Assembly (NCBI RefSeq): GCF_017643905.1
Contig: NZ_JAEPMO010000012.1
Coordinates: forward strand, 1-46,910
Origin: Marivita sp.
GTDB lineage: Bacteria > Pseudomonadota > Alphaproteobacteria > Rhodobacterales > Rhodobacteraceae
DNA: 46,910 nucleotides
Reading direction: 5' to 3'
The notes below the pieces were generated by a model. It saw nothing but the letters and a program-made list of their open reading frames with translations, made no database searches and had not been told where the DNA came from. Positions within the stretch are counted from its first letter, which is position 1. Every line of letters starts with the position of its first letter. The translations under genes were made by a program, and so were the position numbers. Shown one piece after another: positions 1-7,509 of this stretch.

Positions 1-114
1 AGGTATCTCAGGTCTCTTTTGGTCTATCTGCTCGCTGCTATTCTCAACGCAATCCAAAATTTGGAAACCAAAGCTCCCCGCAATCAGCCGCTATACACAC
101 CCGTCACAGCCTGA
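1..114 (+). CDS. Possible C-terminal end of a gene cut by the window edge
   Basis: Frame 1 is open from the first base to a TGA at 112-114, giving 37 residues. They include a hydrophobic run (LLVYLLAAILNAI) followed by a polar tail. This could be the membrane-anchored end of a protein starting outside the window. With no start codon and no recognisable motif, chance openness over 114 bases cannot be excluded. No family is proposed. Confidence 0.28.
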   Translation, partial: RYLRSLLVYLLAAILNAIQNLETKAPRNQPLYTPVTA

Positions 115-140
115 ATTGCCTTGTTCAAGGTCGACTATTT

Positions 141-722
141 ATGTTCGGCACGCCCGTCGGTGCGGGTATTGGCGCTGGCATCTGGTACGAATGGCAGGAA
201 GTTTACGGAGTAGGGGCGATGTCAGCTTGGGCCTGCGTCCCGCTCTCTTGGCGCTTTGTCAACTTCAACGGCGGCCTTTGGCTTCAAATTAAGGACATCC
301 CCGCAAAGAACGGAAGTAAGATTACAGTACTTGGCAAACAATTTTCGTGGGGCGTTGACGGCGTCGTCCACTTCATGGAGCCCGATGGGTTTGCGCATAC
401 CAAAGGAGCTGTGCAGCGGTTTCGAAGCCAAACTACAGGAATCATCGAAAACAACAGATTGCAAGAAGACCTCGCCTTCCAGAAAGGCCGTGGCGTGGCT
501 CCGCCGGGCGGTGGCATAAACCTGTCGATTAGAAGCCTTGGGGCTATGCGAGATTTCCTCGGCTCGCTTACACCGATCCCAGCCGAATCTACAGTCGATT
601 TGGGGCTCGCGATCCGTTTCGAGGATCAACTTGTTTGGGAAAGCTATGAGTCCGCCAAGCTTTGTACAGCGGGCAACGGTGCAATCAGCACAGTGACACA
701 GAACAGCGGTTGGAGATATTGA
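141..722 (+). CDS. Hypothetical protein, 193 aa, doubtful
   Basis: The frame is open for 193 codons from an ATG at 141, with an AAGG about 10 bases upstream as a possible ribosome site. The predicted protein is rich in glycine and tryptophan (for example GAGIGAGIWYEW near the start). I recognise no domain, signal peptide or family motif. Base composition is clearly AT-richer than the rest of the window, and an opposing frame at 222-788 is almost as long, so either or neither may be real. If real, it is probably horizontally acquired, like the surrounding stretch. I lean slightly towards the plus strand because of the possible ribosome site and the same direction as the next gene. Confidence 0.3.
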   Translation: MFGTPVGAGIGAGIWYEWQEVYGVGAMSAWACVPLSWRFVNFNGGLWLQIKDIPAKNGSKITVLGKQFSWGVDGVVHFMEPDGFAHTKGAVQRFRSQTTGIIENNRLQEDLAFQKGRGVAPPGGGINLSIRSLGAMRDFLGSLTPIPAESTVDLGLAIRFEDQLVWESYESAKLCTAGNGAISTVTQNSGWRY

Positions 723-918
723 ACCTTCGCCGGCTATAGCTAAGTGCTCGACACTTTTCAGATGTTGTTGAGGTTGGCAGCATATCACTCGAGAGCACTA
801 ACTTCGTGGGAGAAAATGCACAGCTCCTCAGCATTGACCTGTGCCATCGAAAATACTGTTTCGCCAAACGAATCACTGTGCCACTATTCAAGAAAAATGT
901 TATTGGCGGCAGCAGGCT

Positions 919-2457
919 ATGTTTCAGGCACAAGAACTGTGGAGCTATCGGTACGGGCAATTTGCCGAACGGTTCCGGTATCAATACGTCATTTCGCGAT
1001 CAACTGAGGCGATTGAGGGCTTTAAGGAAAGCACGATCGGCGATCTGAAACTGTATACCGGCAAGGATTTACCGCTGCGCGAACTGCGCGACGCAGCTGG
1101 CTCCACGATCGGTTATGTGCTTGGTATCGCCGTCGGAATGGACGCGCAGCAGACGCCGGAAACGCTCAAACTGCCCTTCAGGAAAACCACCAAGAGCTTC
1201 TGGACCCGGTTCGAGACATGGCTCAATGATGCGGCAGGTCGCTTTGCATTTGTCGTCGATGCATCGGGCGGTCCGCGGCTTTACACCGACCCTGTCGGTA
1301 TGATTGGCGCGGTCTATAATCCTGAAGACGGGTATGTTGCCTCCTCGACGATGCTCGCCATCAAGAGACCGCTGCGGCCTCACCCGAAATACGATTTCGA
1401 CGTGATCCGCGACCTTGGCGGCAGGCTGACACTGTTTCACACCGCCGACAAAGACGTACACCGGCTGAACCCGAACCATTACCTTGATCTGACAACGCTC
1501 GAATCCACACGCTTCTGGCCGCGCGATGTCAGCTTCACACCCGAAGCCGAAGACCCGACCAAGGTCTACCGCGAAATCATCGAAACCGCCCGCGCCAATA
1601 TTGGCGCGATTGCAGAGGCATATCCCTGCTCCCTTCCTGTTTCCGGCGGCATCGACAGTCGGTTGATACTCGCCTTCGCGGGGGAACATCGAAGCAAGAT
1701 CAAGCAGTTCTACACCCACATCAACAACTACGCGACCCGGCGCGATGCCGCCATCGCGGCAGAGTTGTGCCGCGTCTGCAATGTCGAACATGAAATCCAT
1801 GACAAACGGGATTTCGGCATCGCACGCCACGAAGTCCGCCTGAACCGGCATGCCTACGAACTCACATTCGGGGCACCTGCGTCACCGCCCAAAGAGTACC
1901 AGAATGGCGTGATCCGTGGCGTCCCAGAAGGCAACGTGATCCTGCGCGGACATCAGACTGACCTTCTTCGGGCGGTCTATGTCTTCCGTCCGGAATCCGA
2001 ATGGCGCGATCCGGATTGGCAAATCGAACGCTTGTTTATCGTGCCGCGCTCTGACTTCAGCAGTATGATCGCGGATCGGTTCCGCGAAGATTTCGTCGCG
2101 TGGCAATCGACTTTGCCGGATGCCGCCATGGAAAAGGCCGCTGACTTCATGTTCCTTGAGGTTTTTTCCAACGCCTCGATTGGGTCGTCCTTCCCGGCAC
2201 TCTGGCGAAACTTCTACATGTCGCCGTACAACAGTCGCCGATTGATCGCCTTGTCTCTTCAGTTCTCGGAAAAGCGCCGCCGCGCATCCGAGCCGGTGTT
2301 CGAATTGATCGAGATGATGAACAAGGATTTATCCAAGGTTCCGTTCGATTTCGAAGCACCCGCCTCGCTGGCGGACAGGCAGGAATGGGGCACAAATGCT
2401 CAGTCGACACAGAAACGACGGAACAAGACGGTCGAAAAGCTGCTGAAATACGCCTGA
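919..2457 (+). CDS. Asparagine synthase-like ATP-pyrophosphatase without glutaminase cysteine
   Basis: 512 residues. The PP-loop SGGIDSR lies at about residues 242-248. This ATP-pyrophosphatase signature is found in asparagine synthetase B, beta-lactam synthetase and lasso cyclases, enzymes that adenylate a carboxylate and form an amide. The N-terminal half keeps the class II amidotransferase fold pattern (GRFAFVVDASGGPRLYTDPVG, then NHYLDL and FWPRD) but has no N-terminal Met-Cys, so it should not hydrolyse glutamine. The frame stays open up to a GTG at 841. I prefer ATG 919 because the 26 extra codons look non-coding. No lasso or beta-lactam partner genes are nearby. Proteins of this type also occur in surface polysaccharide loci, and an amide-forming role there is inference. 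It ends 5 bases from the convergent LysR gene. Confidence 0.75.
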   Translation: MFQAQELWSYRYGQFAERFRYQYVISRSTEAIEGFKESTIGDLKLYTGKDLPLRELRDAAGSTIGYVLGIAVGMDAQQTPETLKLPFRKTTKSFWTRFETWLNDAAGRFAFVVDASGGPRLYTDPVGMIGAVYNPEDGYVASSTMLAIKRPLRPHPKYDFDVIRDLGGRLTLFHTADKDVHRLNPNHYLDLTTLESTRFWPRDVSFTPEAEDPTKVYREIIETARANIGAIAEAYPCSLPVSGGIDSRLILAFAGEHRSKIKQFYTHINNYATRRDAAIAAELCRVCNVEHEIHDKRDFGIARHEVRLNRHAYELTFGAPASPPKEYQNGVIRGVPEGNVILRGHQTDLLRAVYVFRPESEWRDPDWQIERLFIVPRSDFSSMIADRFREDFVAWQSTLPDAAMEKAADFMFLEVFSNASIGSSFPALWRNFYMSPYNSRRLIALSLQFSEKRRRASEPVFELIEMMNKDLSKVPFDFEAPASLADRQEWGTNAQSTQKRRNKTVEKLLKYA

Positions 2458-2462
2458 GCTGA

Positions 2463-3395
2463 TCAACGCGACACGTCACCCAAGACGGTGATCTCGGGTG
2501 CGCGTGCCGTGAGCGATCGACAGATGAAAGCCGACAACAGCCGGAATTCCTTTTCGCGCGAGGTTCCCTTGCGCCAGACCATCCCGATGGTGCGCGACGG
2601 TGCCGTTCCGCGAAACGGCCGCGCGACGACGATATCCTGATGCGCCACTTCGGATTTCACGTAGAGCGCGGGCATCAGTGACAATCCCATCCCTGTCGCC
2701 ACCATCTGCCGAAGCGTATCAAGGCTGGTGCCTTCGTAATCATGCGACAGGTCCACACCGTAGTCTTCCGAGATGGATCGCACCAGTTCGTGCAGCCTGT
2801 GTCCCGGTTCCAGCGAAAGAATGGTCTCTCCGCGCAGCATGACAGGGTCGATTTCGGGCTCTTGCGCCAACCGATGATCCCACGGCATCACTACCTGGAT
2901 CGGCTCACGGAACAGGGAAAGGCTATCAAGTTCAACCCGGTTGACCGGCAATGGAAAGAAGAGCAGGTCCAGCGCGCCATCCTCCAGACTGCGCAACAGA
3001 ACATCCGGCAAGCCTTCCCGGATATAGAGGCCAAGTTTTGGGTATTCCTGGTGCAAATCCGGGATCACCAGCGGCAGGAAGTACGATCCGACTGTCTGAA
3101 CCACACCAATTCGGATAACCGAACTCAACACGCTTTGCCCGGATTTGGCGATGGTGTGGATTTCGGCCACTTCCCGCAGGATGCGCCGCCCACGCTCTGC
3201 AATCTCCTTGCCCGCCGGGGTCATCATCACTTTCGACCGACTGCGTTCAACAAGGCTCGTACCCAATCGCATCTCCAGCTCTTTGATCTGTGCACTCAGC
3301 GTCGGCTGGGTCACATTGCAGGATTCCGCCGCACGTCTGAAATGCAGCTGGTCCGCGACCGCCACGAGATATCGAAGTTGCTGCAGGCTCGGCAA
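2463..3395 (-). CDS. OxyR-like LysR family transcriptional regulator lacking redox cysteines
   Basis: 310 residues. An N-terminal winged helix-turn-helix (about residues 1-60, with LHFRRAAESCNVTQPTLSAQ as recognition region) is followed by a LysR substrate-binding domain. Overall pattern and length are those of OxyR. In E. coli OxyR the peroxide-sensing Cys199 and Cys208 lie in GHCLRDQAMGFC. The aligned stretch here, GHRLHELVRSIS, has Arg200 and Ser209 at the same spacing, so the classical disulfide switch cannot form. It may answer to a different signal or be a constitutive regulator. The start is TTG at 3395; no in-frame ATG lies before the upstream stop, and AAGAGC gives a weak ribosome site. 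A perfect OxyR-type box lies just upstream (3406-3426), suggesting autoregulation and control of the divergent stress-protein/Mrp operon. Confidence 0.88.
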   Translation of the reverse strand: MPSLQQLRYLVAVADQLHFRRAAESCNVTQPTLSAQIKELEMRLGTSLVERSRSKVMMTPAGKEIAERGRRILREVAEIHTIAKSGQSVLSSVIRIGVVQTVGSYFLPLVIPDLHQEYPKLGLYIREGLPDVLLRSLEDGALDLLFFPLPVNRVELDSLSLFREPIQVVMPWDHRLAQEPEIDPVMLRGETILSLEPGHRLHELVRSISEDYGVDLSHDYEGTSLDTLRQMVATGMGLSLMPALYVKSEVAHQDIVVARPFRGTAPSRTIGMVWRKGTSREKEFRLLSAFICRSLTARAPEITVLGDVSR

Positions 3396-3405
3396 ATCAT
3401 CGCTC

Positions 3406-3426
3406 TTGATAGTTAATTTCTATCAA
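3406..3426. promoter_or_regulatory. Perfect LysR/OxyR-type operator between divergent genes
   Basis: TTGATAG, a 7-base AT-rich spacer, then CTATCAA: a perfect 7-bp inverted repeat containing ATAG-N7-CTAT, the half-site of the OxyR consensus. It lies 11 bases upstream of the TTG start of the OxyR-like gene and 27 bases before the ATG of the stress-protein gene, where a LysR-family regulator would be expected to bind. Function is inferred. Confidence 0.6.
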
Positions 3427-3452
3427 TTAGGCGATTATTTTCGATTTGGTCA

Positions 3453-4473
3453 ATGAGAAACGCGCCCTATCTCGTTGCATTGGTGAGGGAGCGCGCAGAC
3501 GTGCACAGGTTCGAGAACATTCTTTTCGTGTGTGATGAACACAGCGCATATGAACTTGCGTTGGAGCGCGTGATTTGGCTTGCGGCCCTCAATCAGGCCC
3601 GTGTCACGATGGTCTCCACCATTGACAGCGGTGGCTCAAATGACGTGTCGCGCCTGTTTTCCATGATCCCCGGCCTCGGCAATTCAGAGATCGGTGAAAC
3701 GGTGATTGCCGTTCATCGCATGAAGCTTGAAGACCGTGCGCAAGCCCTGCGCAATCATGGGATCGCGGTCGAAACGAAGCTTCTGATCGGCACGCCGTTC
3801 ATCGAAATCATCCGGCAAGTCCTGCGGGACGGGCATGACATCGTCATCAAGGGGGCGCATCGCGCTGCGGGGCGGCGGTTCCTGCCCGGCGCGGACATGC
3901 ATCTCTTGCGCAAATGCCCCTGTCCGATCTGGGTGCTGAACGCAGCCTCTGAACCACAAGCCAAACGCATTCTGGTTGCCGTTGACCCTGATCCGACCGA
4001 CCCGAACCGCGACAGCCTGAACCGCATGATCATGGAACTTGGCCACGTCTTTGGCCCGCAATGACGGAGCCAAGCTTGACGTGATGAATGTCTGGCGCCT
4101 TCAGGAAGAAGCGACACTGCGGCATGGATTGGCCAATATCCCCGAGGAAGACATCGACCGCCTTGTCGCCAAGGCACAGGACGACAGCAAATCAAGGTTG
4201 CAGGACCTTGTCTCTGGCTTCTCGGACTATGACGACATCATGCGCGTTCTGCACATCAAGGGGGTTGCCGGTGACGTGATCCCCGAACATGTGACCGCCG
4301 AAAGCATCGACACCATAGTCATGGGCACGCTGACCCGCACAGGGGTTGCCGGGCTGTTCATCGGCGACACCGCAGAAACCATTCTCAACCATGTCAGTTG
4401 CTCGGTCCTGACCGCGAAAGCCCCCGGCTTCGTCACTCCGATCGGCGCTGGACCCGCAGGAGGACTCCACTGA
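3453..4473 (+). pseudogene. Tandem universal stress protein (UspE-like) split by a one-base frameshift
   Basis: Two UspA domains are encoded in tandem but in different frames. The first frame (3453-4064) carries domain 1, with KGAHRAAGRRFLPGADMHLL and RKCPCPIWVL typical of UspE. The second frame (to 4473) carries domain 2, with VMGTLTRTGVAGLFIGDTAE and the UspE-type ending CSVLTAKAPGF. Reading CTT GCC ACG instead of CTT GGC CAC at 4038-4046 restores ELATSLARNDGAKLDVMNVW, so one extra G at 4041-4042 accounts for the break. It may be a real lesion, a sequencing error or programmed frameshifting. ATG 3453 has no clear ribosome site; GTG 3501 (MHRFENILFV), preceded by GAGGGA, is an attractive alternative start. 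The stop overlaps the mrpA start (TGATG), so translation of mrpA may depend on ribosomes reaching this end. Confidence 0.85.
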
Positions 4474-6731
4474 TGGCTGGCGGATTTCCAACCGACACGC
4501 GCGGCAACGGGCTGACCGGGATTGTCCCTGTCGTCTTTGCCGCTGCGCTCTTTGTCTATTTTGCGTCCATGGTGCCAACCATCGCCGCGACCGAGGTCAT
4601 TCGGGTCTCGATCCCGTGGATTCCCTCGCTTGGTATCGAACTGGCCTTTCTGGTTGACGGTCTCAGCCTGACGTTCTCGCTGCTCATCTCCGGCATCGGC
4701 ACGCTGGTGCTGCTCTATTCCAACACTTACCTCGCCGGGCATCCACAATATGCCCGGTTTGCGCTGTTTCTGACCGCCTTTATGGTATCGATGCTGGGAC
4801 TGGTGCTGGCCGACGACCTGATCCTGCTCTTCGTGTTCTGGGAACTGACGACGCTTACGTCGTACATGCTGATCGGGTTTTCGCACGAGACCGAGAAAAG
4901 CCGTCGCAACGCGTTGCAAGCTCTCTTTGTCACCGGAGCGGGCGGGTTGGCCTTCCTCGCCGGGTTGATCCTGTTGGCCGCAGCGTCCGGCACCACCAGC
5001 ATTTCCGGCATCATCGCGCAGGGCAGCGCGCTCAAAGAGCACGCCATGTACCTGCCGATCCTGATCCTGCTGCTGGCGGGCACCTTCACGAAATCCGCGC
5101 AGGTGCCGTTCCACTTCTGGCTGCCCAACGCGATGGCAGCACCCACGCCCGTCAGCGCGTTCCTGCACTCGGCCACGATGGTCAAAGCAGGCGTCTACGT
5201 CATGGCGCGGATGCACCCTGCGATGTCCGGCACAGATGTCTGGCTCTGGACGCTGACGATCCTTGGTGCGGTGACAGCAGTCTTTGCCAGCCTGCTTGCG
5301 CTGCGCCAGACCAACCTCAAGCAGGCGCTGGCTTACACGACACTCATGGCGCTCGGCACACTCACGCTCTTTCTGGGGCAGGAGTCGGGCTACGCCATGA
5401 CCGCCTTCGCGACCTTCCTGATCGTGCATTCGCTCTATAAAGCGTCGCTCTTCCTTGTTGTCGGCTGCATCGACCTCTCCACAGGCACGCGCGAGACCGA
5501 CCAATTGGGCGGTTTGGGACGGATCATGCCGATCACCGCCGTCGCCGCAGCCTTGGCCGCCTTGTCGATGGCGGGCTTCCCACCGTTCCTTGGCTTCATC
5601 GGCAAGGAACTGAAATACGCAGGTGCGATTGCTGTGGCTTCCGAGCCTCTGTTGGTGGCCGGTGCCGCGCTCCTGTCGAACGCGCTCATGCTCGCCGTGG
5701 CAGGGGTCGTCGCCTTCCGCCCATTCTGGCAGGGCAGCGTGCCCTCCGGGCAATCCCCCCGCGAAGCGCCCTGGCAGATGTGGGCCGGACCGATCATCCT
5801 TGCCAGCCTTGGCGCAGTGTTCGGTGTCTACCCCGACCTGCTGCAAGTCGCGCTGATCAACCCGACCGTGATTTCGCTGACCGGCGAAATCGGTGAGGCG
5901 AAAGAACTGAAGCTTTGGGCTGGGATCAATGTGCCCCTGTTCCTCAGCATCGCCACTTTCATTTTGGGCCTGCTGTTCTACAAGTTTCACGTCCAACTGC
6001 GTGCGAAGCTCGAACAGGGGTTCCAAGCGATCCCCAATCTCGACAAAGGCTGGGACAGCTTCCTTGATGGCCTCAAGCGCTTTGCAAAGTGGCAAACCCA
6101 GCTTGTGCAAAACGGCAAACTCTCCAGCTATCTCTTCGGCACGTTCCTGACCATTGCGGCCGGTATCCTGCTGACGCTGGTTTACACGGGTATGCCGATG
6201 ATCGCCGTCGATCTGTCCGATGTAGAGTGGAAGCACACCTCGATTGCCCTGCTGACCATCGCGGGCGCGTTGCTGGCACTGGTCACCAATTCGCGCATCG
6301 CGGGGATTGCGGCCCTTGGCGTCGTCGGTATCGGCATCGCGCTGATCTTCATCGTGTTCAGCGCCCCTGACGTGGCGATCACCCAGCTTTTGGTCGAAAC
6401 GCTGATCGTCGTGCTGGTGGCGGTCGTCATGCTGCGCCTGCCCTCACTGCCCAAGGCCGAGTTCCGCCCGGGCCGTGCGGTGCTCTCCATTGCCGTTGGC
6501 GTTGCCGTTTCGCTCACGCTGATCGCCGTGGTCTCCAGCCCGCTTGACCTGCGCCTGACCGACTATTTCGAAGCGACAAGCTGGCCCGAAGCCTACGGGC
6601 GCAACATCGTCAACGTCATCCTCGTGGACTTCCGCGCGCTCGACACATTCGGAGAGATAGCCGTGGTCGTGATCGCCGCCCTGTCGGCTTACGCGCTGCT
6701 GCGCACAACACGCAAAGGAGACCAGAAATGA
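4473..6731 (+). CDS. mrpA: Mrp cation/proton antiporter subunit A
   Basis: 752-residue multispanning inner-membrane protein, the largest subunit of the Mrp (Mnh/Pha) Na+(K+)/H+ antiporter, homologous to NADH dehydrogenase subunit NuoL. The proton-channel residues are visible: the glutamate in FVFWELTTLTSYML (about residue 124) and the lysine in TKSAQVPFHFWLP (about residue 206). The last third carries the MbhD/MbhE-type membrane segments usual for MrpA (FSAPDVAITQLLVETL). ATG 4473 follows the strong ribosome site CAGGAGGA and overlaps the stop of the stress-protein gene. Frames upstream of 4473 are not needed. MrpB is a separate gene, not fused as in rhizobial PhaAB. First gene of the seven-subunit operon. 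Confidence 0.95.
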   Translation: MAGGFPTDTRGNGLTGIVPVVFAAALFVYFASMVPTIAATEVIRVSIPWIPSLGIELAFLVDGLSLTFSLLISGIGTLVLLYSNTYLAGHPQYARFALFLTAFMVSMLGLVLADDLILLFVFWELTTLTSYMLIGFSHETEKSRRNALQALFVTGAGGLAFLAGLILLAAASGTTSISGIIAQGSALKEHAMYLPILILLLAGTFTKSAQVPFHFWLPNAMAAPTPVSAFLHSATMVKAGVYVMARMHPAMSGTDVWLWTLTILGAVTAVFASLLALRQTNLKQALAYTTLMALGTLTLFLGQESGYAMTAFATFLIVHSLYKASLFLVVGCIDLSTGTRETDQLGGLGRIMPITAVAAALAALSMAGFPPFLGFIGKELKYAGAIAVASEPLLVAGAALLSNALMLAVAGVVAFRPFWQGSVPSGQSPREAPWQMWAGPIILASLGAVFGVYPDLLQVALINPTVISLTGEIGEAKELKLWAGINVPLFLSIATFILGLLFYKFHVQLRAKLEQGFQAIPNLDKGWDSFLDGLKRFAKWQTQLVQNGKLSSYLFGTFLTIAAGILLTLVYTGMPMIAVDLSDVEWKHTSIALLTIAGALLALVTNSRIAGIAALGVVGIGIALIFIVFSAPDVAITQLLVETLIVVLVAVVMLRLPSLPKAEFRPGRAVLSIAVGVAVSLTLIAVVSSPLDLRLTDYFEATSWPEAYGRNIVNVILVDFRALDTFGEIAVVVIAALSAYALLRTTRKGDQK

Positions 6732-7147
6732 ATTCCGTCATCCTGCGCGTCGGCACGCGCTACCTTGCCGGTCTGCTGCTTGTGTTCTCGTTCTACATGA
6801 TGCTGCGCGGCCACAACGAACCCGGTGGCGGCTTCATCGGTGGGCTGACCGGGGCCACCGGCTTTGTCCTTTACGCCATCGCTTGCGGCACTCAGGACGC
6901 CCGCGCGGCGCTGCGTGTGATGCCACAGACCATCGCGATCTGGGGGCTGGGCATTGCCCTTGCCGTCGGGTTATTTGCAGCGATCTTCGGCGACGCACTT
7001 TTCACCGGGCAATGGTTGTTCATCGGTGCGACCGAGACCGAAAAGGGTCTGCCCCTGTCGTCGGTGCTGGTCTTCGACATCGGCGTCTACCTCGTGGTCT
7101 TCGGGTCGATCCTCACCCTTGTCTTCGCCATGGAGGAGGAAATCTGA
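6728..7147 (+). CDS. mrpB: Mrp antiporter subunit B
   Basis: 139 residues with four predicted membrane helices. MrpB/MbhF-type motifs are present: RTGTRYLAGL-like start (VGTRYLAGLLLVFSFYMML) and HNEPGGGFIGGL, the hallmark of the family. It overlaps mrpA by four bases (ATGA) and mrpC at TGATG. It is a structural subunit needed for assembly of the MrpA-G hetero-oligomer in the inner membrane. Confidence 0.95.
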   Translation: MNSVILRVGTRYLAGLLLVFSFYMMLRGHNEPGGGFIGGLTGATGFVLYAIACGTQDARAALRVMPQTIAIWGLGIALAVGLFAAIFGDALFTGQWLFIGATETEKGLPLSSVLVFDIGVYLVVFGSILTLVFAMEEEI

Positions 7148-7509
7148 TGGAGTTTCTCTTTGCCATCACCATCGGCGTTCTGGTCGCGGCGGCGGTCTAT
7201 CTGATGCTGTCGAACCACCTTCTGCGGTTCATCTTCGGCCTCGTGCTGATCTCGAACGCCGCGAACCTGACGATCTTTGTCTCGGGTCGCCTGACCGATG
7301 GCGCGCCGCCGCTGATCCCCGAAGGAGCCGATGCGCCGCTCGTCGATGTGGCCAACGCCCTGCCGCAAGCCTTGGTGCTGACCGCCATCGTGATAGGCTT
7401 TGGCCTGTTTGCCTTTGCCATTGTTCTGGTCTTCCGCGCGTGGACGACCCTGAATTCCCTGACGCCGGACGATATGCGCCTGGCCGAACCCGAGGAGGCA
7501 CCTAAGTGA
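7147..7509 (+). CDS. mrpC: Mrp antiporter subunit C
   Basis: 120 residues, homologous to NuoK. Three helices with the family patterns YLMLSNHLLRFIFGLVLISNAANL and DPLPQALVLTAIVIG-like (ANALPQALVLTAIVIGFGLF). ATG 7147 overlaps the mrpB stop (TGATG). Longer in-frame extension upstream would lie wholly inside mrpB and is rejected. It pairs with MrpD, as NuoK does with NuoN/M, in the antiporter membrane arm. Confidence 0.94.
   Translation: MEFLFAITIGVLVAAAVYLMLSNHLLRFIFGLVLISNAANLTIFVSGRLTDGAPPLIPEGADAPLVDVANALPQALVLTAIVIGFGLFAFAIVLVFRAWTTLNSLTPDDMRLAEPEEAPK

Noticed and set aside
919-2457. Lasso peptide or beta-lactam cluster
   Set aside because: The synthetase resembles these cyclases, but no precursor peptide, transglutaminase-like protease or carboxyethylarginine synthase gene is present.
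4227-6236. Long minus-strand open frame (669 codons) opposite mrpA
   Set aside because: Extremely rich in Arg, Gln, Glu, Gly and His; typical antisense shadow of a GC-rich membrane-protein gene with clear homology on the other strand.
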